The notes below the pieces were generated by a model that was given only the letters and a program-made list of their open reading frames with translations, ran no database searches and had not been told where the DNA came from. The translations under genes were made by a program, and so were the position numbers. A stretch of DNA of 64,000 nt from Alistipes sp. (lineage in GTDB: Bacteria; Bacteroidota; Bacteroidia; Bacteroidales; Rikenellaceae): contig JAFQAN010000029.1 of assembly GCA_017416915.1 (NCBI GenBank), positions 23,654 through 87,653 of the forward strand, read 5' to 3'. Below, one piece after another: positions 53,195-60,949 of the stretch. How positions within the stretch are numbered: the stretch's first letter is position 1; every line of letters begins with the position of its first letter.

Positions 53195-56029
53195 ATGAAA
53201 ACCTTTGACAGCTTTGTGGACCGTCATACCGGTCTCAACTTTTCGGACGACTTGAAGCAGATGCTCGACACTATCGGTGTAGGCACAGTAGAGGAGCTTT
53301 TGCAGCAGGTAATACCGCAGTCGATACGCCTCAAAAAGCCTCTCGACCTGCCCGCAGCAATGAGCGAGTATGAGTATGCCAACCACATCGCAGCGTTGGC
53401 AGCTAAAAACCGTACGCTTCGCTCGTTTATCGGTATGGGCTACTACCCCACCGTCGTACCTGCCGTAGTATCGCGCAATGTCTTCGAGAACCCCGCGTGG
53501 TACACATCGTACACCCCCTATCAGGCGGAGATTTCGCAGGGTCGCTTGGAGGCGCTGCTCAACTACCAGACAGCCATCCTCTCGCTGACAGGTATGGAGG
53601 TTGCCAACTGCTCGTTGCTCGACGAGGCGACAGCCGCTGCCGAGGCGATGCTTATGATGTACGCCTTGCGTTCGCGCGACGCCGTGAAGCAGGGTCGCAA
53701 CCAGCTCTTCGTCGATGAGAGCATCTTCCCACAGACCTTAGACGTGCTTATCACACGCTCGGAGCCTTTCGGCATCGAGATTATCCGCGACGACTTCTCG
53801 ACATACAAGTTCTCGGGCAAGGAGTTCGGCGCTATGGTGCAGTTCCCCGCCGCCAATGGCGAGGTACGCGACTACGCCGCCTTTGCCGCAGCGGCACACG
53901 AGGCGGGTGCTACAGTAACCGCCGTGGCCGACCTCTTGGCGTTGGCACTGATGAAGGCTCCCGCAGAGTGGGGTGCCGACATCGCCGTAGGCTCATCGCA
54001 GCGCTTAGGCTGTCCTATGGGCTTTGGTGGTCCGAGCGCAGGATATATGGCTACGCGCGACGCCCACAAGCGTCAGATGCCTGGACGTATCATCGGCGTA
54101 TCGGTAGATCGTCTTGGCAACAAGGCGCTACGTATGTCGTTGCAGATGCGCGAGCAGCACATCAAGCGTGAGCGCGCAACATCGAATATCTGTACCGCCT
54201 CGGCACTTATGGCGTCGATGGTAGGCTTCTACTGTATATATAATGGTAAGGAGGGCTTGCAGCGCGCAGCACTCAACGCTCACACCGCAGCACTTAGCAT
54301 CAAGGAGGCGTTGGAGGCTATGGGCTACACGGTACGCACCAAGGCGCTGTTCGACACGTTGGAGGTAGAGGCTGAGGCATCTGTAATTCAGGATATAGCA
54401 CTTGCCCGCGGCATCAACTTCTACTACCCCTCGGACGACTGCGTACGTATGTCGTTCGACGAGGTAACCACCGACGAGGAGTTGCAGAGCGTTGCCGACA
54501 TCTTCGCCGAGGCACGTGGCAAGAGGGCTAAGGTCGTTAAGCGCGTGGAGAAGGCTGCCATCTGCGACTGCGTGAAGCGCCAGAGCGACATCCTTAGCGA
54601 GAAGGTATTTAACTCGTACCGCACCGAGACCGAGATGATGCGCTATATCAAGCGTCTCGAACTCCGCGACATCTCGCTGATGAACTCTATGATTTCACTC
54701 GGCTCTTGCACAATGAAGCTCAACGCCGCACAGCTTATGCAGCCGCTCTCGTTATCGGGCTTCCAGAATATGCACCCCTTCGCCCCCGCCGACCAGGCTG
54801 AGGGCTACAAGGAGCTTATCAGCGAGTTGGAGCGCTACTTAGCAGTCATCACAGGCTTTGCAGGCTGTACGCTGATGCCTAACTCGGGCGCTGCGGGCGA
54901 ATATACGGGTCTTATGATTATCCGCGCCTTCCACCAGAGCCGTGGTCAGGGCTACCGCAACATCATCCTCATCCCCTCGTCGGCACACGGCACAAACCCC
55001 GCGTCGGCAGCTATGGCGGGTATGAAGATTGTAACCGTAGCGTGCGACCAGAATGGTAATATCGACGTCGATGACCTCAAACGTAAGGCTGAGGAGCATA
55101 GCTCGGAGCTTTGCGGTCTGATGGTTACCTACCCCTCGACACACGGCGTCTTCGAGAGCCGCATCCGCGACATCGTCGATGCAGTACACGACGCTGGTGG
55201 TCAGGTATATATGGACGGCGCCAATATGAACGCTCAGGTGGGCTTGACCAACCCTGGATATATCGGTGCTGACGTCTGCCACCTCAACCTCCACAAGACA
55301 TTCGCAATGCCTCACGGCGGCGGTGGTCCTGGTGTAGGTCCTGTTTGCGTTGCAGAACACTTAGTTAAGTTCCTCCCCACACACTCGCTTATGGAGACTG
55401 GTGGTGAGGAGGGTATCACCGCCGTAGCGTCGTCGCCTTGGGGTTCGGCAATGTTGCTCCCCATCACCTACGGCTATATCCGTATGCTCGGCTTCGAGGG
55501 TCTGCGTCGCTCGACAGAGTTGGCTATCGTCAATGCCAACTATATGTCGTCGGCACTGAAAAACGAGTATCGCACCTACTACTCGGGCGAGACAGGTCGT
55601 GTAGGTCATGAGATGATTCTCGACCTCACACGCTTCAAGCACGACTACAACATCGACTGCGGCGACATCGCTCACCGTCTTATGGACTACGGCTACCACG
55701 CTCCTACCCTCTCGTTCCCCGTACACGAGACCCTTATGGTCGAGCCTACCGAGAGTGAGTCGAAGGCGGAGATGGACCGCTTCATCGAGGCGTTGGTACG
55801 CATCAAGCGCGAGTGCGAGGCTGCCGCTGCCGAGGGCAGTGCCGACAACGTAGTGGTAAATGCTCCGCACACCGCCCCAGAGCTTGCTGGCGAGTGGTCG
55901 CACCCCTACTCACGCGAGGAGGCTGCCTTCCCGTTGGAGTGGATTAAGGAGGGCAAGTTCTTCCCCTACGTAACAAAGATTGACAACGGCTATGGCGACC
56001 GCAACCTCGTCTGCCGCTGTATGGAGTAG
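53195..56029 (+). CDS. gcvP: Glycine dehydrogenase (decarboxylating), P protein, single chain
   Basis: A 944-residue PLP enzyme that decarboxylates glycine and loads the aminomethyl group on H protein. Both halves of the fused form are present; FIGMGYYPTVVPAVVSRNVF lies in the N-terminal half and the PLP lysine is Lys701 in NLHKTFAMPHGGGGPG. Also VDGANMNAQVGL-like MDGANMNAQVG and the C-terminal ESESKAEMDRFIEAL. Bacteria often split it into GcvPA/GcvPB; here it is one gene. Followed by a strong terminator. Confidence 0.97.
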   Translation: MKTFDSFVDRHTGLNFSDDLKQMLDTIGVGTVEELLQQVIPQSIRLKKPLDLPAAMSEYEYANHIAALAAKNRTLRSFIGMGYYPTVVPAVVSRNVFENPAWYTSYTPYQAEISQGRLEALLNYQTAILSLTGMEVANCSLLDEATAAAEAMLMMYALRSRDAVKQGRNQLFVDESIFPQTLDVLITRSEPFGIEIIRDDFSTYKFSGKEFGAMVQFPAANGEVRDYAAFAAAAHEAGATVTAVADLLALALMKAPAEWGADIAVGSSQRLGCPMGFGGPSAGYMATRDAHKRQMPGRIIGVSVDRLGNKALRMSLQMREQHIKRERATSNICTASALMASMVGFYCIYNGKEGLQRAALNAHTAALSIKEALEAMGYTVRTKALFDTLEVEAEASVIQDIALARGINFYYPSDDCVRMSFDEVTTDEELQSVADIFAEARGKRAKVVKRVEKAAICDCVKRQSDILSEKVFNSYRTETEMMRYIKRLELRDISLMNSMISLGSCTMKLNAAQLMQPLSLSGFQNMHPFAPADQAEGYKELISELERYLAVITGFAGCTLMPNSGAAGEYTGLMIIRAFHQSRGQGYRNIILIPSSAHGTNPASAAMAGMKIVTVACDQNGNIDVDDLKRKAEEHSSELCGLMVTYPSTHGVFESRIRDIVDAVHDAGGQVYMDGANMNAQVGLTNPGYIGADVCHLNLHKTFAMPHGGGGPGVGPVCVAEHLVKFLPTHSLMETGGEEGITAVASSPWGSAMLLPITYGYIRMLGFEGLRRSTELAIVNANYMSSALKNEYRTYYSGETGRVGHEMILDLTRFKHDYNIDCGDIAHRLMDYGYHAPTLSFPVHETLMVEPTESESKAEMDRFIEALVRIKRECEAAAAEGSADNVVVNAPHTAPELAGEWSHPYSREEAAFPLEWIKEGKFFPYVTKIDNGYGDRNLVCRCME

Positions 56030-56050
56030 CTCTATTGAGCGATAGTAGCA

Positions 56051-56094
56051 AGAGGGATGACAAATTTACCTTTTAGTCATCCCTCTTTTTTTTG
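56051..56094 (+). terminator. Rho-independent terminator of gcvP
   Basis: AGAGGGATGAC/GTCATCCCTCT perfect 11-bp stem with a 13-base loop, then eight T. Confidence 0.94.
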
Positions 56095-56101
56095 TGTTTT
56101 G

Positions 56102-56132
56102 TTGCTCGATTTCGAGAAATTTGCTACCTTTG
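56102..56132 (+). promoter_or_regulatory. Promoter of the BACON lipoprotein pair
   Basis: TTG at 56102-56104 and TACCTTTG at 56125-56132, 20-base spacing, 44 bases before the ATG. Confidence 0.82.
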
Positions 56133-56176
56133 TATATTGCAACGTAAAGTAACTATAAACCTAAGATAAAATCATT

Positions 56177-58048
56177 ATGAAAGCACTTAACACCATCTTC
56201 TCTGTGGCTATGCTTGTTGCTATGACGCTATTTACAGCTTGCGACGACAAAGAGACAAATGTTACCCCCAACCCCGACGCAGAGGCAACCATAAGCCTTA
56301 AAGCGACCACCGTAGAGGCATCTGCCGACGGAGGCGACTACACCATCAACTACACGATTCTAAACCCCGTCGAAGGGGGCAAAATCTCTGCTACGACCAC
56401 CGAGAAGTGGCTCGGCAAGTTCTCAACCGACGTCGAGGGTGTCATCAGCTTCACCGTAGCTCCCAACAACTCGGCAACGGAGCGCACCGCAACCGTCGAG
56501 GTGGCATACTCGGCAGCACAAAAGACTGAGAAGTTCACCGTTAAGCAGGCAGGCTCTACCGAGCAGCCATTGAAGCTGACACTTAGCAAGGCAGAGGAGA
56601 CGGCACTGACCGTACACGTGAAGCCCCTGGATAGAGAGGCCAACTATGTGGTACGTGCCTACACCGCAGAGTATATCTACATCTTTGGCCTTACGGACGA
56701 TGCCACCCTCTTCCAGCACGACCTCGACGCGATGAAGAGCGAGGCAGGTATGCAGGGTCTGCACAACTACATCAACAAGATTGCCTCTATCGGCGAGGCA
56801 GACCACACCCTCTCGGGACTTCTGCCCGACACCGACTACATCGTATATTGCTACCACGTAGATACCTCGACAGCATACCCCACCCTCGTAGGCTCGATAG
56901 AGCGTCTTGAAGCACGCACCGCCAAGCCCGAGGTTACCGAAGAGGTGTCATTCGAGGTAACATACACCGCCGACAGCGTGTCGATAACCGAGACTATCAA
57001 GCCCAAAAACTGGGATGGATACTACTACTATGGCTGTTGGAGCGTCAGCGACTTTAAGGCGTACTTTGGCGCAGGTGCCGATATGCAGGACACCTTCATC
57101 AAGAAGTGGTACGACACGCTCAAAATACAGCAGACAGCCTACGGCAAGAGCAAGGAGCAGACGGTAAAGGAGCTGTGCAAGAGCGGTGAGCAGACCATCA
57201 AACACAACGAGTTGCTTGCCCAGACCGACTACGTACTCTTCGTCTTTGGCGTGGATGAGACCACAGGCTTCGCCGTATCGGAGTGCCTACTAACATACGT
57301 AACAACCGAGAAGCCTGCAGGCGTGGATATGACTATCGACATCCGCGTAGAGAACATCCTCTCGACCACGGCAGACGTCTATTGGACAGCATCGACCGAC
57401 GACAAGAAGTTCGCTCGTAGCGTCTTTACACGCGAGCAGTGGGACGCCTCAGGCACTACCGACGAGGAGCGTATGCATACCTTCTGCACCGAGTACTCGC
57501 TCTTCACCGCCCGCGGCGAGACCGATATGAACCTCTCGAACTTAACCCCCGATACCGAGTATATCGCCTTTGCCTTTGGCATTGAGGGTGGTCAGCCCAT
57601 CACCGAGCTGTTCAGCATCTCGTTCCGCACCTTGGCAAAGGTCGAGGGCAAGTCGAAGCTGACAATGAGCTTTGACGACTACTACCTACTCAGCGAGTTG
57701 GCGGCATACGACCCCACAAACTGGGGATCATACGCCGATAATAGCAATACGGTGCTTCTGCCCGTGGATATTACGGTTGAGCCATACGCCTACGACATCT
57801 ACTACGCGGCGATGCCCTTAGTACACGACTACTACACCGACGACCAATGGATTACCCTGTTGCAGCAGTACCAGCAGTACGACCGCAACCACTATAATTT
57901 CTTCCTCACGGTGGGTACAACCTATACGTTGATGGGCGTGGCTAAGGACTCGGACGGCAACTGGGGAGCGCTCTACAAGTATGAGCTTACGCCCGAGGCG
58001 AGCAAGTGCGGCGCAGCCGAGAGCTTAGTCTATGAGAGCAACAACTAA
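56177..58048 (+). CDS. BACON-domain lipoprotein
   Basis: A 623-residue lipoprotein (MKALNTIFSVAMLVAMTLFTA, Cys22) followed by acidic residues DDKE, which resemble the surface-export signal known for Bacteroidota lipoproteins. Residues about 38-130 form a BACON-type domain: VEASADGGDYTINYTI, then WLGKFSTDVEGVISFTVAPN and RTATVEVAYSAAQKTEKFTV. The rest looks like several beta-sandwich units with the linker phrase LSNLTPDTEYIAFAFG (fibronectin III-like). BACON domains are linked to glycan or mucin binding; no enzyme motif is seen. Upstream of and in line with the 58084 gene (35 bases). Confidence 0.82.
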   Translation: MKALNTIFSVAMLVAMTLFTACDDKETNVTPNPDAEATISLKATTVEASADGGDYTINYTILNPVEGGKISATTTEKWLGKFSTDVEGVISFTVAPNNSATERTATVEVAYSAAQKTEKFTVKQAGSTEQPLKLTLSKAEETALTVHVKPLDREANYVVRAYTAEYIYIFGLTDDATLFQHDLDAMKSEAGMQGLHNYINKIASIGEADHTLSGLLPDTDYIVYCYHVDTSTAYPTLVGSIERLEARTAKPEVTEEVSFEVTYTADSVSITETIKPKNWDGYYYYGCWSVSDFKAYFGAGADMQDTFIKKWYDTLKIQQTAYGKSKEQTVKELCKSGEQTIKHNELLAQTDYVLFVFGVDETTGFAVSECLLTYVTTEKPAGVDMTIDIRVENILSTTADVYWTASTDDKKFARSVFTREQWDASGTTDEERMHTFCTEYSLFTARGETDMNLSNLTPDTEYIAFAFGIEGGQPITELFSISFRTLAKVEGKSKLTMSFDDYYLLSELAAYDPTNWGSYADNSNTVLLPVDITVEPYAYDIYYAAMPLVHDYYTDDQWITLLQQYQQYDRNHYNFFLTVGTTYTLMGVAKDSDGNWGALYKYELTPEASKCGAAESLVYESNN

Positions 58049-58083
58049 GCGTAGAGCGATAACGGACTAAACAACAGAGTATT

Positions 58084-59676
58084 ATGATACGCAATATTCG
58101 TCTTTTTATCGTCGCGATAGCACTCTCACTTGGCGCGGTTGCCGCCACGTCGTGCGATGAGAACAGCGAGCCTACGGGTGCTACATCTGCCATCATCCTC
58201 GACAGCGAGGCATCGCTGACGGTGGCAAGCACAGGGTTGGAGAGCGAGATACTATACCACATCAAGGATGCAAAAGAGGGTGTGAGTCTCACTGCGAAGC
58301 CCGATGCCGAGTGGGTAACGATATTCAGCACGGCACACGAGGGCAAGGTACTCTTTGCTGTTGCCCCGAATACGACGAGTGAGTCGCGCCAGGCGACCAT
58401 AACGTTGCAGTATGGCAGCGCGAAGCAGTATGTGCGCCTACGCCAAAATGGTGCAGGACAGGACAATCCCGAGTTTACCATAACCTCGGATAGCGAGATA
58501 GCCATCGACCGCAACAACCGCGTCGTGGATGTAGAGTACCACATAGACTTCGCCACGCCAAGTGGCTATATCTACGCCTTTGCCGATGCCGAGTGGGTAT
58601 ATGCCTTCGACACGGCAGAGGAGGGCGTGATACATATCAACGTATATCCCAACTACACCACCGAGAGCCGCACGGCAACCATAACGGTAGGCTACGAACA
58701 CGTGCGAAAGACGGTAACACTCGTTCAGAGTGCCGAGGGCGAGCGCTACTTCACCGCCTCGATACTCCACGGCATCTACTATGGCGACCAATTCTCGCCT
58801 GGTGTGGGCAACTACTGGTTCTTCTTCACCGACTTAGGCTTCGACGAGCTTGGTCGCTACCAGCCCAATGGCACCTACTACCGTGTGGATGCCTACGGCC
58901 CTATGGCGACAATCGAGGATGGCAAGGTGGTAATCCCCGAGGGACGCTACTCGTTCGACTCGTCGAATAGCGGCGCCGAGTGGACCTTCTCGGCAGAGTA
59001 CGCCTCGTTTATGTACTTGGACAGCACGGGCAACAACAATGTGGAGCTGCTTCCCGAGCGTGGCACACTTATCGTCGAGAAGGAGCGCATATCTATCGAG
59101 TGGGTCATCGCGGGCGAGCCACACACCGCCGTATATGAGGGAGTACCCGAGATTGTCGATGAGTCGGCAACACAGGTGGTGTATAGCACCCTTACCGACG
59201 ACTATGAGGCGACCCTCGACGACCACTATATGCTCTACGCCTCGGAGGGAGACTACTACGACTATGGCTACCAGAATTGGATGTTTGTCATCAAGCCCAA
59301 CGACGACGTTGGCGACTGCTTCCAGTTCGACATCATAGCCCACCCCACCGTCGAAGAGGGCTTTGTGGGCGTCTATACCGCGTCGGACTACCTCGCGCCG
59401 ATGTCGTTCATCCCTGGATGGATTGGCGGCAGCTTGGAGGGTAGCTGGTACTTCACCGTGGATCAGGAGCAGATGGCACCCTTCCGCACGGGCGAGATGA
59501 GTGTCGAGCAGTCGAGCGATGGTCTCTTTACCATCGAGATAAGCGCTACGGATGACCGCGGACACCTCATTACAGCGTCGTGGAGCGGTGTCGGCGAGGA
59601 GTACAGTCCCGAGGCTACGTCGTTAGTAATGTTCAACGTGGCAACGGACGCAAATACAAGAGCCGACAGAAAGTAA
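58084..59676 (+). CDS. Lipoprotein with two BACON domains
   Basis: A 530-residue lipoprotein (signal MIRNIRLFIVAIALSLGAVA, Cys24, then acidic DEN). Two BACON-like repeats: about 42-127 (WVTIFSTAHEGKVLFAVAPN, TESRQATITLQYG) and about 135-222 (WVYAFDTAEEGVIHINVYPN, ESRTATITVGYEHVRKTVTL). The C-terminal 300 residues (SILHGIYYGDQFSPGVGNYW onward) are Tyr- and Gly-rich and unrecognised. Probably co-transcribed with the 56177 gene, suggesting a two-part surface assembly. The start, 35 bases after the previous stop, has a plausible purine-rich upstream region. Confidence 0.82.
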   Translation: MIRNIRLFIVAIALSLGAVAATSCDENSEPTGATSAIILDSEASLTVASTGLESEILYHIKDAKEGVSLTAKPDAEWVTIFSTAHEGKVLFAVAPNTTSESRQATITLQYGSAKQYVRLRQNGAGQDNPEFTITSDSEIAIDRNNRVVDVEYHIDFATPSGYIYAFADAEWVYAFDTAEEGVIHINVYPNYTTESRTATITVGYEHVRKTVTLVQSAEGERYFTASILHGIYYGDQFSPGVGNYWFFFTDLGFDELGRYQPNGTYYRVDAYGPMATIEDGKVVIPEGRYSFDSSNSGAEWTFSAEYASFMYLDSTGNNNVELLPERGTLIVEKERISIEWVIAGEPHTAVYEGVPEIVDESATQVVYSTLTDDYEATLDDHYMLYASEGDYYDYGYQNWMFVIKPNDDVGDCFQFDIIAHPTVEEGFVGVYTASDYLAPMSFIPGWIGGSLEGSWYFTVDQEQMAPFRTGEMSVEQSSDGLFTIEISATDDRGHLITASWSGVGEEYSPEATSLVMFNVATDANTRADRK

Positions 59677-59697
59677 CGGAACGGCAGGGAACAGCCG

Positions 59698-59925
59698 AGG
59701 GGCGCGCGATTGATTGAGGGCGCGCGACTGGCTGAGAACGGCTGGGAAAGACTGAGAAAGACTGGGTGGCGCGCCAGCGGGACTGCGGGACTACGGGACT
59801 ACGGGACTGCGGGACGACGAGACCACGGGACGACGAGACTACGAGACTACGAGAGACCCTTGAAAAACACAGGCGTTCTCAGGCATTCTCAGTCGTTCTC
59901 AGTTGTGCGTGGCTGTGCGTGGCAG
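59698..59925 (+). repeat. Composite repeat locus 10
   Basis: Two GCGCGCGA motifs, left decamers 59729-59766, GGCGCGCC 59768-59775, ten octamers 59777-59857, right decamers 59872-59904, TGTGCGTGGC units to 59925. It lies between two tandem genes rather than a convergent pair. Confidence 0.92.
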
Positions 59926-60049
59926 CTTGGCGTCAGAGTGGTGCAGCAGTACCGCCGATAAAGAGATTGGGCTGGATGGATAGTACTAAGCGTACATTCC
60001 ATTCAGCCCAATGATTGAGGCGGCGCTGATGCGCCGCTATCACGTCAAG
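59926..60049 (+). repeat. Palindromic element A5 (124 bp)
   Basis: Type-A stem, cap GTAC-TAAGC-GTAC; ends CTTGGCGTCAGAGTGG and ATCACGTCAAG. Confidence 0.9.
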
Positions 60050-60051
60050 AA

Positions 60052-60229
60052 CTTGGTGGGAGAAGGGCGCCGAGTGTAACATACGGCTCAGCAGCGAGAT
60101 GAATTTTTGTCAGAAGGGGTTAGATGTGGTGCTATCCCGAAAGATGGCTGGATGGGGGTGTACTTAGGCGTACATCCCCATTCAGGCAGATGAGGGTAGT
60201 GCCGCAGATAGCCCCTTATCACAAAAATT
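60052..60229 (+). repeat. Palindromic element C3 with left extension
   Basis: Left part CTTGGTGGGAGAAGGG is followed by a GCTCAGCAGCGAGAT segment shared with C1, then the core 60102-60229 with ends AATTTTTGTCAGAAGGGG and CCCCTTATCACAAAAATT; cap GTAC-TTAGGC-GTAC. Confidence 0.88.
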
Positions 60230-60254
60230 ATATGTATATATTAGATTTTTTTAC

Positions 60255-60262
60255 TATCTTTG
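60255..60262 (+). promoter_or_regulatory. -7 promoter element of the SlyD-like gene
   Basis: TATCTTTG 46 bases before the ATG; it begins 26 bases after element C3, which therefore supplies the upstream promoter flank. No TTG at the ideal distance. Confidence 0.6.
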
Positions 60263-60307
60263 CACGCGCTTAATGATATATTGAGAATTTATTAAACAAT
60301 TATAACT

Positions 60308-60853
60308 ATGAAAGTAGAGCAGAATAAGATGGTAAGCGTCGATTATAAGCTTACCGTAGATGGTCAAATCGCGGACCAATCACAGCCTGGTCAGCCCTTG
60401 CAGTTTATCGCTGGTATGGGTATGTTGCTTCCTAAGTTCGAGGAGGCTATTATGGGTAAGGAGCCTGGCGAGTCGGTATCGTTCACGTTGGAGGCTAAGG
60501 ATGGCTACGGCGAGGTTATCGCTGAGGCTATCGTGGAGCTGCCCAAGACCGTATTTATGATGGATGGCAAGGTTGCCGAGGAGATTTTGTTTGTAGGCAG
60601 CCAGATACCTATGTCCACAGCCGAGGGTCAGCATATGATGGGTATCGTCAAGGAGGTTAAGGAGGAGAGCGTTATGATGGACTTCAACCACCCTATGGCA
60701 GGCAAGACCCTCAACTTCGATGTTACGGTAGTGGATGTACGCGACGTACAGCCCGAAGACCTCGCATCGCAGGGCTGCGGCTGCGGCAGCTGCGGTGGCG
60801 ACTGCGGCGACCACGAGTGCGGCGATGGCTGCGACTGCGGAGGCTGCCACTAA
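60308..60853 (+). CDS. SlyD-like FKBP-type peptidyl-prolyl isomerase with Cys/His-rich metal-binding tail
   Basis: A 181-residue cytoplasmic protein. VDYKLTVDGQIADQSQPGQP and GMGMLLPKFEEAIMGKEPGE form the split FKBP domain, with the insert-in-flap chaperone domain between about 70 and 130 (YGEVIAEAIVELPKTVFM, GIVKEVKEESVMMDFNHPMA). Residues 156-181 contain eight Cys and two His, like the nickel-binding tail of E. coli SlyD. In that protein the tail helps deliver nickel to hydrogenase; the same role here is inferred. Located between two lipoprotein loci but probably independent of them. Confidence 0.93.
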   Translation: MKVEQNKMVSVDYKLTVDGQIADQSQPGQPLQFIAGMGMLLPKFEEAIMGKEPGESVSFTLEAKDGYGEVIAEAIVELPKTVFMMDGKVAEEILFVGSQIPMSTAEGQHMMGIVKEVKEESVMMDFNHPMAGKTLNFDVTVVDVRDVQPEDLASQGCGCGSCGGDCGDHECGDGCDCGGCH

Positions 60854-60877
60854 CAGATAAGCAAGTACAACGACAAC

Positions 60878-60914
60878 TCCCCGAACCGAACATTGTTTGC
60901 TGTTCCGTTCGGGG
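60878..60914 (+). terminator. Hairpin after the SlyD-like gene
   Basis: CTCCCCGAAC pairs with GTTCGGGGA around a 17-base loop; no T run, so termination is uncertain. Confidence 0.45.
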
Positions 60915-60949
60915 ATAGTTAATTGATTTACAACCTAAAACAACCTTTT

